Source: Exophiala sp. HKRS030 (taxonomy: Eukaryota; Ascomycota; Eurotiomycetes; Chaetothyriales; Herpotrichiellaceae). From it: 64,000 nucleotides of DNA. The DNA is taken from contig JAHWDD010000002.1 in assembly GCA_023897205.1 (NCBI GenBank), positions 4,154,001-4,218,000 on the forward strand, read 5' to 3'. The notes beneath the pieces are model-generated. The model was not told the DNA's origin. It worked only from the letters and a program-made list of their open reading frames with translations, and did no database searches. Both the position numbers and the translations under genes were made by a program. Of this stretch, positions 12,381 to 21,862 are shown one piece after another. Within the stretch, counting starts at the first letter, position 1, and the number at the start of each line of letters is the position of its first letter.

Positions 12381-13080
12381 TTATTTCTTCTCGCCTTGAA
12401 TTGTTGCCACAACTTTTCTCGAATGTTTTGATGCTCGAAATTCCAAGTACCAAATTCCCTGCCATGTGCCAGTATTCAATCGACCGTCTGTAATGGGGAT
12501 GGTGACGCTGGCACCAATAAGGGCCGACTTGATATGTGCCTGTGATATCTCGTTAGTTCTGAGTATTGCATTGCTTCTGTCACAATCCACATACAGGCAT
12601 ATCATCCAATCCCTCGGCGGAGTGTCGATAAAGGTTTCCCTTCCGATCCTCTGGAGCAATCCTATCCAATGCATCGCTCATATCCTCTCTCACATCGCTA
12701 TCCCAGTTCTCATTGAGGGATAACGCGCAGGACGTATGCTGGACAAAAAGATTGAGAATTCCGACTTTATAATCTTTCAACTCTGGCAGAGCAGATACCA
12801 CTTGATCTGTGATGAGATACGATCCTCTCGACTTAGATGGCAGTGTGAAGGTCTTCTGAAACCATGACATTTCGACGGTATTGCTTGAAGCGAGGGTGGT
12901 GCAGCCGGCGGGGCAACTGAAGATTGGGGACGGTACGACTGCGGCCGTTTTGGTACTGAAGAGTAGTTTCACGGGTAAATACAGTATGAACTGTGGAAAA
13001 CCTGGGAACAACGCGGCGATCAGAAGACAAATAGCTATTGTGGTGAAGTAATTATGCTGAGAGATGTTGGTAAAAGACAT
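12381..13080 (-). CDS. UPF0047 / YjbQ-family protein
   Basis: Exon 1 ends at 12595 and exon 2 is 12539-12381 (55-nt intron). The conserved core has HTSCALSLNENWDSDVREDM and, across the intron, IPITDGRLNTGTWQGIWYLE with a closing SRKVVATIQGE. The family binds metal, and some bacterial members complement thiamine-phosphate synthase mutants; the fungal role is not established. Two starts are possible: ATG 12870 gives 144 residues, the usual family length; ATG 13080 adds 70 residues containing a hydrophobic stretch (about residues 11-42), which would anchor or target the protein. The shorter form is the more conservative choice. Confidence 0.85.
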
Positions 13081-13201
13081 GATGAGACCGAACGCATTTC
13101 CACTGCTCGAATATCGCGACTGTCATTAATACGTCATTTTATCCTCAGCCTTGGCATGTCCACGTGCGTCTCCCCGTGAATACCTTTCATCTAATACAAC
13201 A

Positions 13202-15901
13202 TTATGAGATCAACCATTTTGCACCCTCTACCTGTAATGCCATTGCCGCCGTCTGAATCTGGGCCCGAGTCGGAGAGTCGAATTTACTGATCGATGCTGG
13301 CACCTTATAGGATACCTTCGTCGTGTCCCCGGTGGAATGCACCCCATCAACAAGAAATGCTTCGACCAGGGATTTTTGATTTTGTGTTTCCCATTCTTTC
13401 AAGATCAACTTGACCGGCGAAATTTCTCTATTGTAGTCCGGCTTGTGATCTTGGGTTGTCAAAAGATTTTCTAGGATGATGGTCACTTTCGAAGGCGGGA
13501 TCATGAATGCAGGGTTTCCTTCTGGGAGGAACAAATCCACGAGATATACCTCATCTGTGCCTGCTATACAGACAGGGAAGGTTTCTGCGACAAGATAGCC
13601 AGGTCCGTCCTCGTCGTCTTCAGGTACGTCTAGGAAGCCAATATGACGCTTCCCTATCCAAGGCACAATACGGCCACCACGGGGGAATTCGATGATCAAA
13701 CTTGGCAAAAAGACTCGAATACCTTGTTCAGTGACATGTGCTCTCTGCTCTGAGAGCTCAGTGCGCTCCCCTACAATTGTGGTAGGCATCCAGCGGTATC
13801 CAGGTTGCTGTAAGCGCGGGCGGTTGCCAAACAGGATACCCAAGCTCACATACTCCATTTTCAGGAACATTCTCCGGATTCGTTCTTCGTCTTTGAGATT
13901 GTAAAAGTTTTCCAAGTCCATCCCAAGGAGGGTTGCGAGGCACAGACCTTCATCAGCGATGATACTGGTCTGGCGATATGGTAAGGTCCGTTCCAAGGAG
14001 AGCCATTTGACTGTCATGTCTTTGGACTGTATGGCCGGTTGCTGTAGGACGCCAAAAAATCCCAATACGGCGACCAAGGTTCCGAAATAAGTGGCATCCA
14101 TTCTCAAGCCATTCATTTCGATATCGGAGATCTCTTGGTCAAGCTTGTCTGCATCAATTGCCAGCCAAGTGCCACTCTCTACGCCAGGGGGCTGCTCAAA
14201 TGGATTGCTCTTGTTACTCAGCATAGGCTCCAAATGCATGTCCAACACGGCTTTTAGCATGAACATTCCAACGCTATTAGCCTCAAACTCTGGATCGTAG
14301 CGTACCTTAGCTAGGCTACCAAAGCGCTCCAAGCGGTAGTTTTTGGCTAGCCAGTGTAAGTTGGCAAGCCCGTCTTTGAATTGAAAAGCCAATACTTTGG
14401 CGAAAGCTGCTTCTTGAATCGTCCACAGTCGTTCATTCCATGAACAAATCTCGATCCGCGTGAGACACTCTCTCGCCGAAGCATCCAGACTGACTTGCAT
14501 CAGTGCAGAATCGAATACCAAAACTCTCTCCGCTTGACGGTAGACTCTTTCCATGTGCTGGAGAGCCAATTTTTTTGTGGCTCCATCCTTGAATGGCACA
14601 CAAATTGTGTCTACCCAGAAGGGAATTTGTTCATCGGTGCCTAGATCGGTGAAGAGTTTAAGGACAGCATCCTGGAACTTGTGCAATTGGCAAGATGGTA
14701 GAGCATTGCCCCTAGCATTCCCCGTACCATCTACCCAGACGTGCGATATTGCGACGTATCTCTTTGGTGTCTTGGTCTCCGGATCCTGGCTCCGAATCAG
14801 TTTCCAAGAAGCGACTCCATCAGATTTTGAGCGCTCCCGCAACAGCAGAGGTGTATGACCCTCTGAGATCCACTTGGCATGCTCTGATCCATCACTGAGA
14901 TCAAATGAAATCGTTTCGCAGTGGCATCCATCACGAACATGCTTCGTCGTGTACGTGGTTTTGTCTATCTGACTTGCAATGCACCCAAAGAAACAACACT
15001 TGGCATGTCGCTTCTTCGGACCCTTATGGATAGAACTCAGGTACAAGGGTCGAATGACAGAACCTTCATCTTTGAATCTCCTTAGCCAGACCGGGCACCA
15101 CCCTCCAAGATCTAATCTTCGCATGATCGTCAGAGGGATGTCCCATTTGATGCCAAGCTCTTGTTTGTACTTGCGCTCGACGGCTTGGGTAAGAAACTCG
15201 CCAACAGCCCCAATCGATAATATCAAGACATGTCCGGGCGATTCAAGGGAGCTGACACCAGAATACGGTTCGTCTGTGAAGAAGGTTTGGTTTTCCGTTC
15301 TCTGCCGCAACCACTCATCCCATCCTGCACACTCTTTTTCATGTCGATGGTCATGTCTAGCATGTACGTGCTGCCATTTTTTCCATGGCTCATTCTTTTC
15401 ATCTACTTGTCGACTCCGAGCGAGATCTCGCCTAGTGAGAGCGTTGTAAAAGAGATTTACTCTCTTTAGAATCACCGACATGGTCACAAATTGTTCACGT
15501 TCCACTTTGTCAGCGTCGGGCTTTTCAGGGTCACTGTGAATGCAGTCCCACAATAATATGTTGTACGGCAGCAAGGCCGAAAAGGTCCTGAGGGTTTGAA
15601 AACCGTTATCTGTTCCAGCATCAGTGATAAAATGCTTCTCCAGGCCATTGAGACCGCCAATATGCATGATTTCAAGAATCATGCCCAGATAAGCCCATCT
15701 CTGAACAAATGCAGCAGCCTCGTGCCATGTTTTACCATCAAAGTTGCCTTCGACGATGTGTTGAAGGTTGAAGCCTTCATCGTGAGGATAGAAGAGCCAA
15801 GATGCGAGTCCATTGGGAACATATGTTTTAGATGGAGGGCTGAACCAGGGAACCGAGAATCGCGGATGAGCTGGATTCGATATTGATGGGATGAAGTCCA
15901 T
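13202..15901 (-). CDS. HET-domain protein (heterokaryon-incompatibility type)
   Basis: Single-exon gene of 899 residues. The HET domain begins near residue 381 with YVAISHVWVDGTGN, followed by FWVDTICVPF, an ALQHMERVYRQAERVLVFDS block, and ends with ERLWTIQEAAFAK near residue 490. These match the three conserved HET blocks. The roughly 370 residues upstream and 400 downstream have no domain I can name. HET proteins trigger regulated cell death when incompatible nuclei mix, or in innate-immunity-like responses. No NACHT, ankyrin or WD repeats are seen, and no paired het-s or SNARE-like partner lies next to it, so a classical incompatibility role is inference only. It marks the left edge of the accessory region. 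Confidence 0.88.
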   Translation of the reverse strand: MDFIPSISNPAHPRFSVPWFSPPSKTYVPNGLASWLFYPHDEGFNLQHIVEGNFDGKTWHEAAAFVQRWAYLGMILEIMHIGGLNGLEKHFITDAGTDNGFQTLRTFSALLPYNILLWDCIHSDPEKPDADKVEREQFVTMSVILKRVNLFYNALTRRDLARSRQVDEKNEPWKKWQHVHARHDHRHEKECAGWDEWLRQRTENQTFFTDEPYSGVSSLESPGHVLILSIGAVGEFLTQAVERKYKQELGIKWDIPLTIMRRLDLGGWCPVWLRRFKDEGSVIRPLYLSSIHKGPKKRHAKCCFFGCIASQIDKTTYTTKHVRDGCHCETISFDLSDGSEHAKWISEGHTPLLLRERSKSDGVASWKLIRSQDPETKTPKRYVAISHVWVDGTGNARGNALPSCQLHKFQDAVLKLFTDLGTDEQIPFWVDTICVPFKDGATKKLALQHMERVYRQAERVLVFDSALMQVSLDASARECLTRIEICSWNERLWTIQEAAFAKVLAFQFKDGLANLHWLAKNYRLERFGSLAKVRYDPEFEANSVGMFMLKAVLDMHLEPMLSNKSNPFEQPPGVESGTWLAIDADKLDQEISDIEMNGLRMDATYFGTLVAVLGFFGVLQQPAIQSKDMTVKWLSLERTLPYRQTSIIADEGLCLATLLGMDLENFYNLKDEERIRRMFLKMEYVSLGILFGNRPRLQQPGYRWMPTTIVGERTELSEQRAHVTEQGIRVFLPSLIIEFPRGGRIVPWIGKRHIGFLDVPEDDEDGPGYLVAETFPVCIAGTDEVYLVDLFLPEGNPAFMIPPSKVTIILENLLTTQDHKPDYNREISPVKLILKEWETQNQKSLVEAFLVDGVHSTGDTTKVSYKVPASISKFDSPTRAQIQTAAMALQVEGAKWLIS

Positions 15902-16264
15902 TTTCTATGGCTTCTTGACAACGAGTATCTATTTCACACCCATCTATTTTAAAGATTGGAAAAAGGTCGCATTGTATGATATGCTCTTAGAGGAAGTATA
16001 CACCGACTACCTCTTGGAATTTCTGACCTTCAGCTATGTTGCCCGTGGACCCAGCCCCTCGATTTTTGACTATAGCATTGGTCTCAGCCTTACCGTCGAT
16101 TCGCGGCCAAATTGAGGTGCGGGGCAGAGTCTGGACAGGTCGAGTCGCCGAATAAACTTCTGCGGCGCCTGCCTTCACGTTGCTCACTAGCTCGAGATGG
16201 ACTGGTTCAAGGCGCGGAGGGCTGTGCCCACGTCTCCTGATACTGGCAGAGCGAGGTTCTCCTC
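15902..16264. other. Intergenic upstream of the HET gene
   Basis: Expected promoter of the minus-strand HET gene. No further signal was recognised. Confidence 0.3.
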
Positions 16265-16540
16265 GTGAAGAGCATAGTTCCGACCCTCTGGAGGTATCGA
16301 CCACGTGACGCCGCCCAATCTGCCGAGATTTCTCAGGGTTCAGAAAAAGATGTAGGAAGACCGATATCTTTGACTTTGTCGGCAACGGATTCATACAAGG
16401 CGAAAAGTGTCCTGGGCTTGCGGGATATGGTTGACCAAAGAATCTTATCTCCCTGGAGATCAGAGTCGGCTTTGTTGATCGAAGCAATGGGCGTGAATGA
16501 TGTAAAGCAAGGCATTTCTTTCAACAACTATTACGGATAA
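16265..16540 (+). CDS. Possible gene fragment of unknown function
   Basis: A short open stretch whose second half (from about 16340) reads like real protein: GRPISLTLSATDSYKAKS, then LLIEAMGVNDVKQGISFNNY, ending at a stop at 16538-16540. The first half may be an intron ending at the CAG near 16338, but no upstream exon could be joined in frame. It may be the 3' remnant of a lost gene next to the HET locus, or a small gene whose first exon I could not place. The family is not recognised. Confidence 0.22.
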   Translation: MKSIVPTLWRYRPRDAAQSAEISQGSEKDVGRPISLTLSATDSYKAKSVLGLRDMVDQRILSPWRSESALLIEAMGVNDVKQGISFNNYYG

Positions 16541-16623
16541 GCGTATGGATGTTGTCCTAATCCATTTGAAAAGTTATGTCCTCGTCGATCGAGCGTAGAT
16601 CGTAGTGTTATCTCCCCATAATA

Positions 16624-17728
16624 TCAAGCCATCCCCCTTGAATCTTGCACAAGACTACCCTCCTTGTCATTCGACTCGCCTTCCAAATGTCCTCGGCCCG
16701 ACGTCTCGCTACTCTCTTCTCCAAAATCGGTACGCAGTGCTTGATTCTTCTTCGAGCTCCAATGAAATTGACCAGCGTTCCAGCGAGTGCCCAAAGTCAG
16801 ACCAGGATGCGCTACCGTTAGCACGGTCACGCAGATCGCCATCATCACTCCTTCGAATATCATGAAGAGTACTTCATTGTTTGCAAGTTCGCCTTTAAAG
16901 CCTTCACTGAGTTCGGCAACACGGAAAGCACAACGGGTCAGAATTGTAGTGATTGCGATGGCAATGGCTGTTTGTGAAGAGTTGTATTGTTAGCGCGGGA
17001 ACTGGAGCGGTTGAACGAGCAGAAAGAAATGAGCAAGAGGAAATATAAGACTACATACCCCAAATAAAGACACGGAATGGCTTTCCTTGTCGGAAGCCCC
17101 TGGAATCCGAGTTGACATGCTCTGGATGTTTGCGCATATTCCACATAATATGCAGACAGAGCAGGGAGAAGGCAGTGGTAGCGGCCACTTGCGTACTCAG
17201 GCCAGCTATCATTATGTTGACGCCAATGTCGCGGGTTTGAGTAGTGATAGCCGTTGAGGCCAAGGCACCACCGACGGCTTGAAGTGCCAGTGAAACAAAG
17301 TCAGACGAGACGAAGATGATTGTGATATTCCTTGATTTGAGAAAGCTGAGTCTTTCGCCGCAAATCGCGAGGATCCGCGAGAGGGAGAGGTATACGGCGG
17401 CACTGAAGAAAGCTGGGGCGATTGTCAGGCAGCACAGGTACATAATAAACCATGTGTCGATGAAGACGTCGTAATGTAATCCAATGCGGCCGCCATACCC
17501 TATAATTTCGAGGATCGTGCCGAGAATCATAGCTATCGAGAAACCCCAGGTGCGATGACGCCAGGTGAGGAATGCTTGAGCGGCGAGACCAATAGCGAAT
17601 ATCACCACAAACACGGCATTGGCCGGTACATTTGGTAGGTAATTCAAGTAGCCCCAAACCACCAAGCACTCGTGGGAGTATGCACAATAAGGCGGAGGCC
17701 TCAGTGTTGTTGTGCTGTTGTCCGCCAT
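16624..17728 (-). CDS. RTA1-like seven-helix membrane protein
   Basis: Lipid-translocating-exporter / RTA1 family, plasma-membrane or vacuolar proteins linked in yeasts to resistance to 7-aminocholesterol, sphingoid bases and azoles. Exon 1 runs 17728-17059 and exon 2 16967-16624 (91-nt intron); 337 residues from the MADNST start, or 347 from ATG 17758. Family marks include EIIGYGGRIG, the DFVSLALQAVGGAL helix, and after the splice TRCAFRVAELSEGFKGEL followed by the last helix FMIFEGVMMAICVTVL. Seven hydrophobic segments are visible. The C-terminal tail is polar and acidic. It diverges from the Zn2Cys6 gene on its right across about 0.9 kb, so that regulator could control it. Confidence 0.9.
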
Positions 17729-18645
17729 GGTTGCAGTTAGTAAGGCTGAAAGTAGCAAGGGGAATCAGAGGTTGAATTGGAAAGGGAAAGACTCTTTAAC
17801 AGCAAAAATATGAAGACGAAGCAGGCAGACAATGGTCAGGAGACTTTTGCTCTATATAACCTTTGATAATGAGCAAAAATGAGTGGCATGCAAGAAATGG
17901 TCTGAGTTTTGCTTTTCCCAGCACGGAGCCTTGCATGGCTCATGAAGGTTCCGTAAATTTGCAAGGCAGTTTGCAATCTACCTGTGTAGACGCTAGAGAT
18001 TGAGAGTAACAGCTTCCGTGCTACAACCGGTGACTCTTCATCCTCGACGTATTCGAAACAGCAGAGCGATACGGATCACGAACCAAGGATTGAAATTCAC
18101 CCCTGGAAAGCGATCATTCGTTTGGATCGTGCAAAGACCGAGGTCAATGGATACGCGTCCAACCCAGTGACAACTCACACGAGATACGATGGCCAGTAAT
18201 GTGTGCATCGGCTAGTTCTCCGTCGCAAAGATAGGGCGGGCCAGGCAGAACAATTCAAAGGGCGCACGAGGTTCTAAGCGAGAAGATGAACGATGCCAAG
18301 GCAAACACCGAGGCTAAGAAAACTTAATCTGAGCGCAAGGCTATCGAGTATCAAATATAGCCTGGTTGAGTGTTGGACTTGACCTCGAAAGCACCGGACA
18401 ACACCCACCGCAGCTCAACATTACATACTTGAAGGCGGATGCGAGATGCTCCACACCATGTTGTGCCGGGCCGAGATCAAAGTAGTTGCCCTACTATGCT
18501 TCTAGATGAAGTTGTTGCCCAGCTCTTCATATCTACGAAAGTAGCTAATCGCCCGTCGAAATTATACGCCTCGTCAGAGGACATGCGTCGGTCTTTATTT
18601 TCTATCGTCAGATCTTGATAACAGTGAAGTAGTGTGCTAGAAACA
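17729..18645. promoter_or_regulatory. Divergent promoter region, RTA1-like gene and Zn2Cys6 gene
   Basis: About 0.9 kb separating divergent start codons. No gene is seen within. It must contain both promoters; CGG half-sites that a Zn2Cys6 factor could bind occur, but I cannot show enrichment by eye. Confidence 0.35.
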
Positions 18646-20454
18646 ATGTCTCAGACTTCAGTGTCGAAACGACTTCGAATTCTTGACCAAAAACAATCAA
18701 AGTATGGTTGTCGAACCTGCAAGTGAGTACTCAAGCAACGGCACACTTATATCGCCCATTGACCCAATGCCAGACAGCGCAAAGTAAAATGCGATGAGAG
18801 CCTTCCAGCATGTCTTAGGTGCTCTAGATCTGGACGAGCATGTGCTGGCTATGACTTGATTTCAAGAAGCAGGGCTCACAGCCACCAACAGCGCCTGATC
18901 CTTCTTGAGCCCGTAGGAAGACCTCCTTGGTACCAGGCCGAGCAACAGTCCATGGCCCAATTGGCTCTGGCGTTGTTCTCGCTGGATCCCCATCAAGTAC
19001 ACAACAGATCCAGTGCCGAGTTCTCGTCTGTGCTTCTCCCTCAATTGGCCACTACCAGATCGTACGTCAATGCCGCGGCTGGGGCACTAGGAGCCGCATA
19101 CGACAAGTGTGTTCTCCACAGGACCCATCACCATGATAAACAGCTTATCACTAGGCTTAATCTCAGTGCGCTTCGACAGGTTCAGGAGGAGTTACAACAG
19201 CCAGAACCCGAAGTTGTTCCATTGCTGACTGCTGCTGTGCTTCTTGCAGCTGCCGAAAGCCTTCAGTACAATCAAAAGGATGCGCTGCGACATCTCCTTG
19301 GCGCGTTCAGTATCATCAGTCTTCGGACCGGAAGCTCTCCTGACTCGGATTCCGCTAGTTCGAGAGTTTCAACGCCTAGGAACACTAGCAATGAATATCT
19401 CACCTCAATGCAAGATATTTTTCATACCCTGGATTATCACGTCTCCATGTATGCCTGGAGCAGAAGTCCTCAATTTCCTCCTTTACCCGTCACAAATGAG
19501 ATACTGTATCCCACGTCCATTCATGATCTTGTTACTGGACATTCTGCTCTTCAGCAATGGAATCTGCACTTTATCGCAAAAGCTCTAGGACCAGAATGGG
19601 ACGAACGAATCGATTTCCCGCCAACATTAACCGCCCAGCAAGATTACCTTGTTGCTTGGATCAAGCGCTGGCTGAAGACATATGCCGTACTTTTCGAAAA
19701 TCCCGGCCCGCAATCAGCAGGGCGCCAAACCTCTCATTTCAAAATCCTTAAAGCCCAGACACTTACCATGCTCATCGCAACCTCGAACGTTAAGCCTCCA
19801 ACGCAAGTCACTTACGACAGCTACGCGTCTCATTTTGAGGAAATAATCAATTTGGCCGAGAGCGTTCTCTTTCCCAGTGTCTCGAACGGCACTACTGGCC
19901 CGAAGCGTTCCCTTCTACCCTACTCTCCCGTTCCAGGCATCATTCACCCACTCTACTTCACCGCCCGTAAATACCGCCATTCCGTCTCACGTCGTCGGGC
20001 AATCTACCTTCTCCGTCATGCCGGTATCGAGGGGCCCTTTCACGGTGACATGGAAGCCAGAGTCGCAGCACGCTTGGTTGAGATCGAAGAAGATCATAAA
20101 CCGTTCAAGCCTGTACTGAGTCCTTCAGAGGTGCTTGCACTGGGCGATATACCAGATCGCAGACGAGTTTACATGTGCTGGATTGTGGAGCCCTCTAGCG
20201 AGGAGGGTGGCAGGCTGCACGGAGATGGAATGATGCGGCGAGTGATGAAATTCAGTCAACGGCGAGGACGCGCGCCTGAAGCCAAGTTCACAGAGGTGGG
20301 AACCAGTCCAATGAGTACCAGTAACGTGATAAATGCACAGCAACTGGCTATGGATGTGGATGCTCAGTCGGATGGATGCGACTGGAGCGACGACGAACAG
20401 ATGTGGGATATCTGGGATGAAGTAGTAGCAGCGGCATGGCCAGCGGAGACCTAG
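18646..20454 (+). CDS. Zn2Cys6 fungal transcription factor
   Basis: Exon 1 18646-18722, intron 18723-18773, exon 2 18774-20454; 585 residues. Splicing completes the binuclear zinc cluster CRTCKQRKVKCDESLPACLR plus CSRSGRAC, matching C-x2-C-x6-C-x6-C-x2-C-x6-C, close to the N-terminus (about residues 22-48). A CAG four bases further downstream would give a stop, which decides the acceptor at 18774. The long middle and C-terminal parts resemble fungal-specific regulators of this type (LTAAVLLAAAESLQYN; LLRHAGIEGPFHGDMEARVA). The tail is acidic (CDWSDDEQMWDIWDE), a plausible activation region. It lies divergent to the RTA1-like gene and 370 bases upstream of the deaminase on the same strand. Confidence 0.9.
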
Positions 20455-20823
20455 AAGTGACAGCCAGGTGGTCATGCTACACGGATCTCTATGGCCCATA
20501 TACTGCTTGTCCACTCACACGTCATCCTCGATGACACAGATCTCTAGATCTTGTTATCTACTCACAACGTCTGAAAAGCATCAAATAGAATGATTTAGTA
20601 AACAATAAAAGACAAAAGTCCCGAGTTTGCAAATTACTGCTGATTAGTCATCTGTTCTTCCGAGAAAAGCTTGTGACTCATAGAACCGAACATACAAAAT
20701 GACAATCTCCTTAAAACTAAACGAGAAAAGACTGATTGTGTCTCTTTCGGTTTAGAATTTCTTTAAGAATTCCTCAGATGTCAGCATATAAAATTCACTT
20801 ACCCAAAGAATATATCCCCAAGT
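20455..20823 (+). other. Short intergenic spacer, likely deaminase promoter
   Basis: AT-richer than its surroundings, with A/T runs at 20585-20770. No gene is recognised. Confidence 0.3.
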
Positions 20824-21315
20824 ATGTCGACTACATCTCTGACCTCCAAGCAACTCGAGCTCATTGCAATTGCGAATGCCACGATTAATGCTGTTCCTCC
20901 TCATTCGACCCGCCAAGCTCGAACGACGGATCACACTTGTGCATCTGCAGCACTAGCCTCCGACGGTCGCGTATTTACTGGAGTCAATATGTTTCACTAC
21001 TCGAACGCACTGTGCGCCGAGAACTCGGTGCTGGCCAAGGCAGCTGAAGAAGGGATTGCCAGCGCCTTCAGTCCTGGAGTAATTAAGAAAGTCGATGGCG
21101 CAGAGGACCCTGAGAGACCAGCAAAGTTGGTACTTATAGTTGCAGTACTTAGTGAAAATCGGGGAGTGATTAGTCCTTGTGGACGGTGCAGGCAGATTTT
21201 GGCCGATTATCATCCGGGAATTGAGGTTATAGTGCTGGACTCGGATGCTGGTGAGGTACGAGTTGTGGGAATCAAAGACCTGTTGCCATTTGCGTGGGTA
21301 CCGAATAGGTGGTAG
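20824..21315 (+). CDS. Blasticidin-S-deaminase-like / cytidine-deaminase-fold enzyme
   Basis: Single-exon, 163 residues. It has the zinc deaminase core: CAEN (zinc ligand Cys64, catalytic Glu66) and SPCGRCRQIL (zinc ligands Cys119 and Cys122). Surrounding words match the blasticidin-S deaminase subgroup more closely than ordinary cytidine deaminase: ALASDGRVFTGVNMFHYS, SENRGVISPCGRCRQ, YHPGIEVIVLDSDAGEV and VGIKDLLPFAW. The reaction would be hydrolytic deamination of a cytosine-type ring in a nucleoside or nucleoside antibiotic. It is longer than the Aspergillus enzyme (130 residues), mainly through an insert near residues 80-100. It follows the Zn2Cys6 gene on the same strand. Substrate unknown; an ordinary scavenging role remains possible. 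Confidence 0.85.
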   Translation: MSTTSLTSKQLELIAIANATINAVPPHSTRQARTTDHTCASAALASDGRVFTGVNMFHYSNALCAENSVLAKAAEEGIASAFSPGVIKKVDGAEDPERPAKLVLIVAVLSENRGVISPCGRCRQILADYHPGIEVIVLDSDAGEVRVVGIKDLLPFAWVPNRW

Positions 21316-21824
21316 TATTAGGTACAGGGCTTGCATCTGGAGCAGGGCGTCCTGGGAACGCTCATCCGGATTCTGAGTAGGGCATGGAAAAAATCGACAT
21401 CTAAATGCTTTAAAGGTGTGGTTCTCGAATAAAGTCCACTCGAGTACTGTTACGGGTATGTCACTTGTATATTGGTCTGCTCGCCTCTCTTTCCCACAAA
21501 TAGTCATTTCCTGGACAGTCATCGACCCCAGTCGTAATCGGAGTCTTTTCCCACGAGGAAAAATTGCCTTCGAGTCTCGATATGAACTTCGAAAGCCGAA
21601 TTTCTATCATCATTTTCGCTCTCCAATCTCGTAACCAAATCAATGCTTGCTTCAGAAAAATCTGGAAATAAAAATGGCCATGGAAATTCATAGACAGGCA
21701 TGGCCGGCAAGAATCTGGAATAGATTCGTAGAAAAATGGACGAAGTAAATCCCATAAGTCATCCACTACATTTGACCCACAGATGGTCTTCCGTCGATTA
21801 GCACTCCTTACACCGATCACTAGA

Positions 21825-21862
21825 TCTTACTGACGCCACATGGTCTTACTGACGCCACATGG
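21825..21862. repeat. Perfect 19-bp tandem duplication at the end of the Clr5 gene
   Basis: Unit TCTTACTGACGCCACATGG occurs twice without a gap (21825-21843 and 21844-21862). It overlaps the stop codon of the minus-strand Clr5-domain gene. Because 19 is not a multiple of three, the second copy is read in a shifted frame. Confidence 0.95.

Noticed and set aside
15987..16487. 166-codon minus-strand open frame upstream of the HET gene
   Set aside because: Composition is Arg/Pro/Ser-rich and irregular, no family words; the plus-strand fragment here looks more protein-like.
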